NCBI RefSeq assembly: GCF_003730295.1
Contig: NZ_QTSZ01000052.1
Location: 95,925 to 159,924 of the forward strand
Direction: 5' to 3'
Source of the DNA: Ornithinibacillus gellani
Lineage (GTDB): Bacteria > Bacillota > Bacilli > Bacillales > Amphibacillaceae
DNA length: 64,000 bases
Each line of letters opens with the position of its first letter. Positions within the stretch are counted from its first letter, which is position 1. Both the position numbers and the translations under genes were made by a program. The notes below the pieces were generated by a model that saw nothing but the letters and a program-made list of their open reading frames with translations, was not told the origin of the DNA and did not search any database. Positions 33,962-42,682 of the stretch are shown in pieces.

Positions 33962-34963
33962 CTAATATTTAACCCGCGGATCAATATATGTATAGAGCAA
34001 ATCAACAATCAGATTGATGATCACAAAAATAAATGCAACAACCAATATGCCAGATTGAATAACTGGATAATCACGATAATTGATTGCTTCATAAATATAT
34101 CTACCAATTCCAGGCCAGCTAAAAATAGTTTCAGTCAGAATGGCGCCACCAAGCAGGACTCCTGTTTGCAAACCAATTACCGTTAATACCGGAATCATCG
34201 CATTCTTCAGCGCATGCTTATAAATAACTAGAAATTGTCCCGCTCCTTTTGCCCTGACGGTGCGAATATAATCAGATTTCATCACTTCAAGCATGCTGGA
34301 GCGTGTCATTCTGGCAATAATGGCCATTGGAATCGTGCCGAGGGCAATACTAGGTAAGATTAAATGCTTTAAAATACCAATGATTCTTGAAAAATCCAAA
34401 TGCAACATCGCATCAAGTACATAAAAATGGGTAATGGCTTCCATCGGATCCCGATTGTTTTGTCTGCCATATGCCGGCAACCATCCAAGCTCTTGCGCAA
34501 AAATCCATTGTTCCATTAAAGCCAACCAAAAAATAGGCATAGAAACACCAATGAGGGCAACAAGCATCGCTAAAAAATCAAACCAGGAGTTCTGCTTCCA
34601 AGCACTGATAATTCCAGCATTGACCCCAATGACTACAGCAAAAATCATCGCGAATAACGTCAGCTCAAAAGTCGCGGCAATATAAGGCCAAATTTCTTTG
34701 GATATGGGTGCTTTCGAACGAAGGGATGTACCAAGGTCCCCCTGAAGTAAATCAGTCACATAGATGCTATATTGAATGGGATAGGGCTTATTTAGTCCCA
34801 TTGATTCTTCGAGATTTTTGATGGCTGTTTCGGTAGCGGATTCTCCTAATATGGTTTGGGCAGGGTTTCCCGGGATCAGATGTACAATGGAAAAAGTAAT
34901 CAATGTCATGCCAATTAATACCGGTATCAACATCAAAAGCCGTCTAGATATATATGCTGCCAT
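33962..34963 (-). CDS. Peptide/nickel ABC transporter permease, DppB/OppB type
   Basis: This is a 333-residue permease partner of the DppC-like protein. It begins MAAYISRRLLMLIPVLIGMTLITF with the DppB motif VHLIPGNPAQTILG. Further membrane helices follow, then the EAA loop MKSDYIRTVRAKGAGQFLVIYKHALKN and the terminal VDLLYTYIDPRVKY, typical of the family. It is 11 bases from dppC. A strong hairpin separates it from the substrate-binding protein gene upstream, probably setting lower permease expression. Confidence 0.94.
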   Translation of the reverse strand: MAAYISRRLLMLIPVLIGMTLITFSIVHLIPGNPAQTILGESATETAIKNLEESMGLNKPYPIQYSIYVTDLLQGDLGTSLRSKAPISKEIWPYIAATFELTLFAMIFAVVIGVNAGIISAWKQNSWFDFLAMLVALIGVSMPIFWLALMEQWIFAQELGWLPAYGRQNNRDPMEAITHFYVLDAMLHLDFSRIIGILKHLILPSIALGTIPMAIIARMTRSSMLEVMKSDYIRTVRAKGAGQFLVIYKHALKNAMIPVLTVIGLQTGVLLGGAILTETIFSWPGIGRYIYEAINYRDYPVIQSGILVVAFIFVIINLIVDLLYTYIDPRVKY

Positions 34964-35014
34964 CCTTTCACCCTTTCGTGAAAAATAACTCGTCCCATTT
35001 TATAACGGCCATGC

Positions 35015-35044
35015 GCTTCCGGCCCCATATTTGGGGGCCGGAGT
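35015..35044 (-). promoter_or_regulatory. Intercistronic hairpin after the peptide-binding protein gene
   Basis: On the minus strand CTCCGGCCCC pairs with GGGGCCGGAAG around a 6-base loop, but no T tract follows. It probably protects the mRNA 3' end or partially terminates, favouring the binding protein over the permeases. Confidence 0.65.
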
Positions 35045-35056
35045 GCTACTGACCAT

Positions 35057-36703
35057 TTATTTGCTTAAAACGACTTCTTCCAGTGATTCACTAGTTGATG
35101 GATGTGGCACATAATTCTTAACCTGGTTCGTGGTTGCCATGACTGGTGTCGAATGAACGAGTGTTACCATTGGCGAATCCTCAGAAATTAAAGCCTGTGC
35201 CTGCTTATAAAAATCCGCACGCTCATCCTGATCGACAGAAAGCTTTGCCGCATCGAGCAATTTATCCACTTCATCATTTGCATAAAAAGAGCGATTGCTT
35301 GTGCCTATATTGCTGCCATGTAGTAAGCTGCTAAGGAAGTAATCCGGGTCTCCGTTTGTACCAGACCATCCAAGCATATACATTTGATGCTCGCCTTCCA
35401 TCGTCTTTTCCAAGTATGGGGCCCACTCTTCGCGCACAATCTTAATATCAATCCCAACTTCTGCTAGATTATTTTGCACAATTTGCGAAACTGTTTCCGG
35501 GTCTGGCATATACGGTCGGGCAACTGGCATCGTCCATAATTCAATTTCCAAACCATCCTCAAAGCCAGCTTCTTTTAACAATGCTTTCGCCTTATCTAAG
35601 TCATAATCATAGCCTGGTACTTCATCGTTATAGCCTAAATAACCTGGTGGCAATGGATTCACGGCAGGATTGGCATAGCCTGCATAAAGTGCATCTGCAA
35701 TAGCTTGACGATCAATAGCATGGTTAATGGCTTGGCGCACTTCCTTGATATCCAATGGTGCTTTCTCCACGTTAAAGCCGACATAGCCAAAATTATTTTC
35801 TGCCCTTGTATATAACTGCAAATTCTCATCTGCCTCAACACCCGCAGCATCATCTGGATTCAGGCCATCCATAATGTCAATCTCACCTGCTTTTAGCGCA
35901 ATTAAGCGAGCAGCGTTATCTGGAATGACCTCAAAAATAACTTGATCAAGCTTTGGCAAACCTTCCTTACGATAATCCTCAAATTTTTCTACAACAATGG
36001 AATCATCCTTTTGCCAGCTTACGAATTTGAAAGGCCCTGTCCCTACAGGATGTTCATTAATTTCTGCGCCATATTCCTCTAATGCCTTAGGAGAGGTAAT
36101 GGAAAAATAGGTCATCCCCATGTTCTGCAGGAAAAATCCAAGTGGCTGACTTAATTTAAACTCAATTTCGTGATCACCAAGCACATTGATTTCCTCAATC
36201 ACATGGTCCTCATCACCTTTAAAGCCACCAAACATCGTGCCATACATAGAGTAAACATAGCCCGCATCGGAAAATGCATATTCATGATCGGGATCTGCCC
36301 ATCTTTCAAAATTGATCTTAACTGCTTCTGCATTAAAGTCTGTCCCATCATGGAACTTGACCCCTTCCTCCAACTGGAATGTATACGTTAAGCCATCCTC
36401 TGATACGTCCCAATCATGAGCCAGGCCAGGCTTTAAATCGAAGGATTCCTTATCAAACTCCAATAAACCTTCTAAAATCTGCCTGGTAACCCGAGACGAT
36501 TCTCCATCTGTTGTACTTCCAGGATCCAAGCTCTCGGAATCTCCACCCCTGGCAAATACTAGAACACCACCATCTGCCGCTTCCACATCATTGCCTTCTG
36601 CCTCCGCAGCCGGATCATCATTGTTACTACTGTCATTGCATGCCGCTAATACGAGCAGCACCGCAAGGCCAAACACATAAAAAAATAAAAACTTATGCTT
36701 CAT
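35057..36703 (-). CDS. Peptide ABC transporter substrate-binding lipoprotein (SBP family 5)
   Basis: This 548-residue lipoprotein has signal MKHKFLFFYVFGLAVLLVLAACNDS with a lipobox at Cys. An Asp/Glu-rich linker follows, then a family 5 solute-binding domain: SLDPGSTTDGESSRVTRQILEGL, FHDGTDFNAEAVKINFERW and VGTGPFKFVSWQKDDSIVV. It captures peptides or similar solutes outside the membrane for the DppBC permease. I use ATG 36703, which has AAAGGAGG 7 bases upstream; an in-frame ATG at 36727 precedes that SD. It lies between the ATPase genes and the permeases. Confidence 0.94.
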   Translation of the reverse strand: MKHKFLFFYVFGLAVLLVLAACNDSSNNDDPAAEAEGNDVEAADGGVLVFARGGDSESLDPGSTTDGESSRVTRQILEGLLEFDKESFDLKPGLAHDWDVSEDGLTYTFQLEEGVKFHDGTDFNAEAVKINFERWADPDHEYAFSDAGYVYSMYGTMFGGFKGDEDHVIEEINVLGDHEIEFKLSQPLGFFLQNMGMTYFSITSPKALEEYGAEINEHPVGTGPFKFVSWQKDDSIVVEKFEDYRKEGLPKLDQVIFEVIPDNAARLIALKAGEIDIMDGLNPDDAAGVEADENLQLYTRAENNFGYVGFNVEKAPLDIKEVRQAINHAIDRQAIADALYAGYANPAVNPLPPGYLGYNDEVPGYDYDLDKAKALLKEAGFEDGLEIELWTMPVARPYMPDPETVSQIVQNNLAEVGIDIKIVREEWAPYLEKTMEGEHQMYMLGWSGTNGDPDYFLSSLLHGSNIGTSNRSFYANDEVDKLLDAAKLSVDQDERADFYKQAQALISEDSPMVTLVHSTPVMATTNQVKNYVPHPSTSESLEEVVLSK

Positions 36704-36761
36704 GAAAAAATCCTCCTTTTTAATCATAAATGCAAGCTATTGTATTCTCATGGTGCCTTGA

Positions 36762-37733
36762 TTATTCGTAAAGATGACATGCAACGTAATGGTCCTGGTC
36801 TACCATTTTGAAGGTTGGGCGCACCTCCTTACAGACAGACATCGCGACAGGACACCGCGTATGAAAAGCACATCCTGTTGGTGGATTTGCCGGACTTGGA
36901 ATATCCCCCTCCAGAATAATCGCTTCCTTTTTTTCATCTGGATCTGGTATAGGTACTGCTGACAGCAATGCTTTTGTATAAGGATGCTTTGGATCGGCAT
37001 AAAGTACATCCTTATCCGCCAGCTCTGCCATTCTGCCTAAATACATCACGGCTACCCGGTCACTAATATGTTTCACGACACTCAAGTCATGGGCAATAAA
37101 AATATATGTTAGCTGAAAAGCATCACGTAATTCTTCCATTAAATTCAATATTTGCGATTGCACGGAAACGTCCAATGCTGAAACTGGTTCATCACAAATA
37201 ATTAATTTCGGATGATTGGCAAGCGCCCTTGCTATTCCAATTCGTTGTCGCTGTCCCCCACTAAATTGATGTGGATAGCGCGATGCATGATACGCATTTA
37301 ACCCGACAATCTCCAGTAGTTCCCGCACACGTTTTTTACGTTCTGCAGCGTGCTTCATTCCATGAATGAGCAAGGGCTCAGAAATGATTTTTTCTACCGT
37401 ATGTCTTGGATTAAGGGAAGCATATGGATCCTGGAAAATAATCTGCATATCGCGTCGAATTTTTCTTAGCTGTTCGGACTTCAACGAGGCAATGTTTTGG
37501 CCATCAAAGGTCACCTCGCCATCTGTTGGTTCAATCAGACGTAAAATAGACTTACCTGTTGTCGATTTTCCGCAACCAGATTCCCCAACGATACCCAGAA
37601 TCTCCCCTTCCATTACGGTAAACGAGACATCATCCACTGCTTTTACCTCTCCAACCTTCCGACCAAAAACACCCCCTTTCACATCGAAGTATTTCTTAAG
37701 TCCCTTTACTTCCAATAGAGGTTTTGCCACCAT
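36762..37733 (-). CDS. Peptide ABC transporter ATP-binding protein, DppF/OppF type
   Basis: This ATPase has 323 residues. Walker A is GESGCGKST, signature FSGGQRQR, Walker B LIICDEPVSALD and switch His IAHDLS. The C-terminal oligopeptide region CAFHTRCPVAMSVCKEV has three Cys, as in OppF/DppF, where an Fe-S cluster has been reported for relatives. The ORF is open to 37871, but ATG 37733 is chosen because GGGAGG lies 9 bases upstream. It overlaps the end of the DppD gene by 38 bases, indicating coupling. Confidence 0.92.
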   Translation of the reverse strand: MVAKPLLEVKGLKKYFDVKGGVFGRKVGEVKAVDDVSFTVMEGEILGIVGESGCGKSTTGKSILRLIEPTDGEVTFDGQNIASLKSEQLRKIRRDMQIIFQDPYASLNPRHTVEKIISEPLLIHGMKHAAERKKRVRELLEIVGLNAYHASRYPHQFSGGQRQRIGIARALANHPKLIICDEPVSALDVSVQSQILNLMEELRDAFQLTYIFIAHDLSVVKHISDRVAVMYLGRMAELADKDVLYADPKHPYTKALLSAVPIPDPDEKKEAIILEGDIPSPANPPTGCAFHTRCPVAMSVCKEVRPTFKMVDQDHYVACHLYE

Positions 37734-38724
37734 CTGGATGTCCCTCCCGTTCGATTTCGTCATATAGAAAGCATCGGGCTGTTTGACCATTTTCCAGCTC
37801 ATATAAGGCTGGATTCTCTTGAAAGCACCTGGTAAATGCCATCTCACATCGAGGCGCAAACCGACAGCCAACTTGTCCCACTCCGAGACGCGGAACCGTG
37901 CCGGGAATGGAATACAGCTTCTGCTCCCGTTCCGATAGTTTTGGTAACGAGCGAATTAACCCTTTCGTATACGGATGTTTAGGTTGTTTCAAAATTTCCC
38001 GCATCGTTCCCCGTTCCACCACCTGTCCAGCATACATAACGACTACCCGGTCGCAAAGCTCTGCCACAACGCCCAAATCATGGGTAATTAGTAAAATGGC
38101 TGTATTATTTTCCTCATTTAATTGCTTCATCAATCTTAATATTTGCGCCTGAATGGTAACGTCTAATGCTGTGGTCGGTTCATCGGCAATAAGTAAGTCC
38201 GGATGACAGGACATCGCCATGGCAATCATAACCCGTTGCCGCATACCACCTGATAACTGATGCGGATATTCGTCTATGATCGCTTCCGCCCTTGGAATAC
38301 CAACCTGATTTAACAAATCTATCGCTTGGATTCTCGCCTGTTTTTTGGTGACTTTCCGATGAATTCGAATCGCTTCCTGTAACTGATTACCAATTGTAAA
38401 TAATGGATTTAATGATGTCATCGGCTCCTGAAAAATCATTGCAATTTCATTTCCCCGTAATTGCTTCATCCGTTTGGGGCTTGCCTGAACCAAATCCTCC
38501 CCTTTAAATTGAATTTCTCCACCAATTATTTTTCCAGGTGGACTTGGGACGAGTTGCATGATGGAAAGGGAGGTAACACTTTTTCCACAGCCTGACTCCC
38601 CCACAATACCTACCACTTCACCTTTGCCAACCGAAAAGCTAACCCGATCCACCGCGGGGACCTCACCATGATCCGTAAAGAAATGTGTTTGCAAATCCTT
38701 TAACCGCAGAACCATATCCGGCAC
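37696..38724 (-). CDS. Peptide ABC transporter ATP-binding protein, DppD/OppD type
   Basis: This ATPase has about 342 residues: Walker A GESGCGKSV, signature LSGGMRQR, Walker B LLIADEPTTALD, switch ITHDLG, then the C-terminal CRFAPRCEMAFTRC motif typical of OppD/DppD. It pairs with the downstream DppF-like ATPase. I prefer GTG 38724 (VPDMVLRL...), with GGAGGGG 5-6 bases upstream; ATG 38739 (11 bases after GGAGG) is the alternative. It is the first gene of the operon and is divergent from fabI across about 240 bases. Confidence 0.92.
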   Translation of the reverse strand: MPDMVLRLKDLQTHFFTDHGEVPAVDRVSFSVGKGEVVGIVGESGCGKSVTSLSIMQLVPSPPGKIIGGEIQFKGEDLVQASPKRMKQLRGNEIAMIFQEPMTSLNPLFTIGNQLQEAIRIHRKVTKKQARIQAIDLLNQVGIPRAEAIIDEYPHQLSGGMRQRVMIAMAMSCHPDLLIADEPTTALDVTIQAQILRLMKQLNEENNTAILLITHDLGVVAELCDRVVVMYAGQVVERGTMREILKQPKHPYTKGLIRSLPKLSEREQKLYSIPGTVPRLGVGQVGCRFAPRCEMAFTRCFQENPALYELENGQTARCFLYDEIEREGHPDGGKTSIGSKGT

Positions 38725-38867
38725 CAAATTCCCCTCCATTCCATATGAAAACAAACCTCCGTAATATACTTGAGTTATTCTACAAAAAAGGAAGAAACCC
38801 TCTAAAATATTCAAAAATATCCATTAATTCAAATATTTAAGATAAAAGTTAACATAGTCCATTTGAA

Positions 38868-38895
38868 TTGACAAAAGGCTAAATTCCTATATTAG
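38868..38895 (+). promoter_or_regulatory. Likely fabI promoter
   Basis: TTGACA (38868-38873) and TATTAG (38890-38895) have a 16-base spacer, about 70 bases before the fabI ATG. I saw no FapR-type palindrome in this region. Confidence 0.55.
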
Positions 38896-38966
38896 GGTGG
38901 GAATTTATTTCTCACGGAGTTGGGATTAGGTTATAATAAAGTTGAAATCTTTATGGAGGTGCACGT

Positions 38967-39743
38967 ATGTCAGGTTTATTGCAAGGAAAGAACATCGTCG
39001 TCATGGGTGTTGCCAATGAGCGAAGTATCGCTTGGGGCATTACAAAATCACTGCACAATGCCGGCGCTAATTTAATCTTTACGAATAGACAAGAACGTTC
39101 TTATCAAAAATTATCCAAACTATTAGAAAAGAATAATATCGAAGCAAAGCTTATTGTGTCTTGTGACGTAGCACAGGACGAAAGCATCACAGCAGCATTT
39201 CAGGAAATAAAAGAATCTGTTGGCGTCATTCACGGCGTTGTTCATTCTGTTGCTTTCGCAAATCGTGATGAACTGAAAGGCGAATATGCCGATACATCAC
39301 GTGAAGGGTTCCTTTTGGCCCAGGAAATAAGTGCTTATTCCCTTGTTGCCGTTACAAAAGCGGCAAAAGAAGTGATGACAGAGGGGGGCAGCATCGTTAC
39401 CCAGACTTACTTAGGCTCAGAACGGGTCATTAAAAATTATAACGTCATGGGCGTTGCCAAAGCATCGCTTGAAGCAAGCGTCCGCTATTTAGCTGAGGAT
39501 GTTGGTAAATACGGCATCCGCGTGAATGCTGTTTCAGCTGGTCCAATCCGCACACTTTCTGCAAAAGGTGTTTCCGGCTTCAATGATATCAACGCAACCA
39601 TTGAAGAAAAAGCACCATTACGTCGAAATGTTGATCAGGACCAAGTAGGAGATGCAACACTCTTTTTCATTAGTGATTTAGCAAGAGGTGTCACAGGGGA
39701 AGTATTACACGTCGATTCAGGCTACCATATTATGGGACTGTAA
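38967..39743 (+). CDS. fabI: Enoyl-[acyl-carrier-protein] reductase FabI
   Basis: FabI reduces trans-2-enoyl-ACP in the last step of each fatty-acid elongation cycle. At 258 residues it has the NAD(P)-binding start GKNIVVMGVANERSIAWGI, the active-site Tyr-(6 residues)-Lys in YNVMGVAKASLEASVRYLAED, and the C-terminal VTGEVLHVDSGYHIMGL. It is the target enzyme of triclosan-type inhibitors. GGAGGTG lies 6 bases upstream of the ATG. It is transcribed alone, ending at a terminator. Confidence 0.97.
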   Translation: MSGLLQGKNIVVMGVANERSIAWGITKSLHNAGANLIFTNRQERSYQKLSKLLEKNNIEAKLIVSCDVAQDESITAAFQEIKESVGVIHGVVHSVAFANRDELKGEYADTSREGFLLAQEISAYSLVAVTKAAKEVMTEGGSIVTQTYLGSERVIKNYNVMGVAKASLEASVRYLAEDVGKYGIRVNAVSAGPIRTLSAKGVSGFNDINATIEEKAPLRRNVDQDQVGDATLFFISDLARGVTGEVLHVDSGYHIMGL

Positions 39744-39756
39744 CGCACGAACGGAC

Positions 39757-39797
39757 AAAGCCGCTGCCCCAATTCATCCGGAGGCAGTGGTTTTTTT
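39757..39797 (+). terminator. Terminator of fabI
   Basis: AAGCCGCTGCC pairs with GGCAGTGGTTT (G-T pairs included) and is followed by seven T, 15 bases after the fabI stop. Confidence 0.85.
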
Positions 39798-39829
39798 GCA
39801 TGTGAAGGTTCAAGAGGAGGACAGTCATA

Positions 39830-40222
39830 ATGATTGAGGTATATACAGATGGCGCATCAATGGGGAATCCGGGAAAAAGCGGTGCAGGAATTTATATTAA
39901 AGCGGGAAAAATTACCCACTCTCACGCTATCCCACTTGAGGAAATGTCTAATCATGAGGCAGAATTCAATGCTGTAAGCTTAGCACTTGATATTTGTAAG
40001 GAGCATTATCCAGGAGAAATTATTTCCATACGCTCTGATTCACGAACCGTTGTCGATATCATGGATAAAGGAACAACAAAAAATCCCAGCTTTCAGCCAT
40101 TACTTGAAGCAATCGAGCAGAAAGTGGGTTTATTTACGCACTGTTTTATTAAGTGGATTCCATCTAAAGAAAATACGCATGCAGATCAGCTTGCCAAACA
40201 GGCCATCCACGAACAATCGTAG
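39830..40222 (+). CDS. RNase HI-like / reverse-transcriptase-like protein
   Basis: This is a 130-residue single-domain RNase H fold protein. The DEDD catalytic set appears: Asp in YTDGASMGNPG, Glu in NHEAEFNAV, Asp in RSDSRTVVDIM and Asp in THADQLAKQA. Relatives are Bacillus YpdQ/YpeP-type proteins. Some members of this short group lack a basic protrusion and have weak or unproved RNase H activity, so RNA-DNA hybrid cleavage is inferred. The SD is AGGAGG, about 8 bases upstream. It lies between the fabI terminator and the convergent GntR/UTRA gene. Confidence 0.88.
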   Translation: MIEVYTDGASMGNPGKSGAGIYIKAGKITHSHAIPLEEMSNHEAEFNAVSLALDICKEHYPGEIISIRSDSRTVVDIMDKGTTKNPSFQPLLEAIEQKVGLFTHCFIKWIPSKENTHADQLAKQAIHEQS

Positions 40223-40231
40223 AGAATGTGT

Positions 40232-40936
40232 TTACACATTCAAATTTACGATGTATTTGTGGACGGCCGTATTATAAAAGGCAACCGAATACTCAATCAG
40301 ACGCTCACCAAGGTCATAGGAAAATCGTTCACGATGTAATAATGGTTGCTGTTCTATCTGAAGCAGCTCCGCAATCTTTTCATCTGGGACAGCAACACCG
40401 AACTCATCTTTAAATCGATGAAAACGTACACCTTGTTCATATAAAATTTCATACAAAGAATGTGTAAAATAATCCCGATTATTTGGTAGGTCAATATCCC
40501 CGGATATATAATGCTTAAAATGAATATAGGGCTTATCATTCAATGTATACAATCGCTCAATACAATAAGCACGCTTACCAAAGGCTTTAATTGCATGAAG
40601 ATCTGCAGTTACAATTGATACATCAATCAATTGTTTTTGCAGCATATACCCTTCTTCAAGCAAGTACTCTGAAAAACGCTGCCCTTTTGACAGCTTGGAT
40701 ACCGCATGATTATCCAGCACTGTTGTCCCAATCCCGCTGCGTTTTTCTACATAGCCTTCTTGTACCAACTGCTCAACCGCTTTACGAATTGTAATTTTAC
40801 TGACTCCAAATTCACGTTCAAGCTCCGGCTCAGGCGGAATCAATTCATTTTTGGCATAACGACCCGTAATAATCCGTTCCTTTAATATATCCTTTACCTG
40901 AAGATAGAGTGGCCCTTGCTTTAAATGTAAATTCAT
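40232..40936 (-). CDS. GntR family regulator with UTRA ligand domain
   Basis: This is a 234-residue regulator. The N-terminal winged helix (PLYLQVKDILKERIITGRYA; FGVSKITIRKAVEQLVQEGY) is followed by a UTRA effector domain (RFSEYLLEEGYM ... HRERFSYDLGERLIEYSVAFY). HutC/UTRA regulators usually sense sugar phosphates. As the last gene of the sugar-acid operon (7 bases after the kinase), it most likely controls that operon and senses one of its intermediates. I use ATG 40936 (AAGGT 9 bases upstream) rather than TTG 40942. Confidence 0.88.
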   Translation of the reverse strand: MNLHLKQGPLYLQVKDILKERIITGRYAKNELIPPEPELEREFGVSKITIRKAVEQLVQEGYVEKRSGIGTTVLDNHAVSKLSKGQRFSEYLLEEGYMLQKQLIDVSIVTADLHAIKAFGKRAYCIERLYTLNDKPYIHFKHYISGDIDLPNNRDYFTHSLYEILYEQGVRFHRFKDEFGVAVPDEKIAELLQIEQQPLLHRERFSYDLGERLIEYSVAFYNTAVHKYIVNLNV

Positions 40937-40943
40937 CCGCAAT

Positions 40944-41954
40944 CTACCTTTCCATTTCTATTTCACTGCGCGTTACAAGCCTCCAAACCTCTTTCTCTGA
41001 GCTTCTTGGAGAATCCCCAGGCAGCATATGGGCTAATGCACCGGAAGCAGCAGCGAATTCCACTGTATCCTCCAGTGAATAGTCACTTAATAAACCGTGC
41101 AAAATCCCACTTGCAAAACCATCTCCACCGCCAATTCGTTCCAATATCCGGAACGCCTGCGGTTTGGAAAATACGAGACGATCCTGTTGCAGCAAGAAGC
41201 CTTGGATACTGCTTTTTTCATTCTGTGATTGTCTTATTGTACCAGCAATCGTTTGAATTCCAAACTGTTTTGCTACACTCGGTAATAAATCCTGAAGCTG
41301 CTCTTTTTGATCCGTTGCGGCAGTCTCCATCCCAAGTATAGAAATCGCATCCCGCTCCGTCATAAAACAAATATCTGTATGGGCGAGCATTGCCTCGTAG
41401 GTCGCTTTTGCCTGTTCTTCCTGACTAAGCCATAGTTTTTCCCGATAATTACAATCAAATACAACGGTAACACCAGCTTTTTTTGCCATTTTTGCAACCG
41501 TTAGTAATAGCTCTCTCGTTTGCTCAGATACAGCTAGACCAATGCCACAAAAATGAAGCATTGCTGTATCCTGCAACAGCTTCTCAAGTGGATAATCTGC
41601 TGCACTTGACTGACAAAAAGAACTTTCCTTTCGATTAGAATAAGTAACGACAGAAGCACGTCTATCAAAACCATTTTCCAAAAAATACATCCCCATATAT
41701 GCACCGGTATGTTGTATGTCATCCGTAGCTATCCCTAGTGAACGCAGGTATGCAGCTGCAGCATCCCCAACGGAATTATCCGGTAAGGCGGTGATAATGG
41801 AAGCCGAATGACCAAACCGACTCATCGCAGCTAGCACATTAACACCAGTTCCTGAAAAAGACAAATCAAGACGGTTTGCCTGCTCCAGCTTCGTATAGCC
41901 AGGAACATTCAACTTCATCATCACTTCACCGAAGGCTTTTACCTTATTCACCAT
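40944..41954 (-). CDS. PfkB-family sugar kinase, 2-keto-3-deoxygluconate kinase type
   Basis: This 336-residue ribokinase-fold enzyme has the N-terminal FGEVMMKL and SFSGTGVNVLAAMSRFG (substrate Gly-Asn site) and the C-terminal anion hole with catalytic Asp, GGGDGFASGILHGLL. Similarity to KdgK and the neighbouring KDPG-type aldolase suggest it phosphorylates 2-keto-3-deoxygluconate or a related sugar acid. It overlaps the aldolase stop by 11 bases. In the Salmonella D-glucosaminate operon a PTS does the phosphorylation; here this kinase would take that role. Confidence 0.85.
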   Translation of the reverse strand: MVNKVKAFGEVMMKLNVPGYTKLEQANRLDLSFSGTGVNVLAAMSRFGHSASIITALPDNSVGDAAAAYLRSLGIATDDIQHTGAYMGMYFLENGFDRRASVVTYSNRKESSFCQSSAADYPLEKLLQDTAMLHFCGIGLAVSEQTRELLLTVAKMAKKAGVTVVFDCNYREKLWLSQEEQAKATYEAMLAHTDICFMTERDAISILGMETAATDQKEQLQDLLPSVAKQFGIQTIAGTIRQSQNEKSSIQGFLLQQDRLVFSKPQAFRILERIGGGDGFASGILHGLLSDYSLEDTVEFAAASGALAHMLPGDSPRSSEKEVWRLVTRSEIEMER

Positions 41955-42681
41955 ATGAATCGCCTAATTCTTTCATTACTTCGTACAGTTGCTTGACGTC
42001 TTCTATATTCGTCTTGCCTGTTTCCTTATCGATAATAGACGAATAAACATGTGGAATAACCTGCTTCACACCCGCCTGAAGTGCGATTTCCACAATTTCA
42101 CGGAAGTTACTTAAGTCCAAGCCTCCCGTAGGCTCAATTGCAAAATCCGTTTCCGCACAACAACGAACCACATCCAAATATTGTTCCTTTGTTTCCAACC
42201 CATTCATCGGAAAATACTTCACTGCATTTCCGCCCATCGCCCGTATACGATCAATCGCTTCCGCTGTTCCCATTTCGATTGGTTCCCCGTCCCCAATCGC
42301 TGCCTTTACATAACCAACACGTCCTGCCGGGTGCACCAGTCCATTGATCCAGGATTCATTTTGACCAACTGCTTCCCTCGTTACGCCAACCTTAGAGAAG
42401 ATTTGATTGACATGCGCTGGCGCAGTTAGCTCACTAATCTCCACAACTGCCCGCCATTGATTTGGGTCACCAGCACCTAAACCAATCGATACCGCATCAT
42501 TGGTTGCCTGCTTGTACGCATCAAGAACAGGCAGTGCTTCCTCAGCAGTGGCAAATTGCTTAGATAGAACACCAATTAAGACATGGCCCTCTGTCGCTTC
42601 ATAAATGTCACGTGCATTTTCTGGGTCCTTCGCTAACACATTTAAACAAATTCGATTTTGATAAAAGGATATTTTCGACAT
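41944..42681 (-). CDS. 2-dehydro-3-deoxy-6-phosphogluconate aldolase, DgaF family
   Basis: This is a 245-residue TIM-barrel aldolase of the DgaF/KDGP family. NRICLNVLAKDPENARDI opens it; VLIGVLSKQFATAEEALPVL, GRVGYVKAAIGDG, NAVKYFPMNGL (Lys of the Schiff base) and FAIEPTGGLDLSNFREIV follow. It cleaves 2-keto-3-deoxy-6-phosphogluconate to pyruvate and glyceraldehyde-3-phosphate. It directly follows the DgaE-type lyase with a 1-base gap and precedes the kinase, so these are consecutive pathway steps. Confidence 0.88.
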   Translation of the reverse strand: MSKISFYQNRICLNVLAKDPENARDIYEATEGHVLIGVLSKQFATAEEALPVLDAYKQATNDAVSIGLGAGDPNQWRAVVEISELTAPAHVNQIFSKVGVTREAVGQNESWINGLVHPAGRVGYVKAAIGDGEPIEMGTAEAIDRIRAMGGNAVKYFPMNGLETKEQYLDVVRCCAETDFAIEPTGGLDLSNFREIVEIALQAGVKQVIPHVYSSIIDKETGKTNIEDVKQLYEVMKELGDSYGE

Positions 42682-42682
42682 C

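Noticed and set aside
38821..38966. FapR operator upstream of fabI
   Set aside because: No TTAGTACC-type palindrome was found between the promoter and the start codon.
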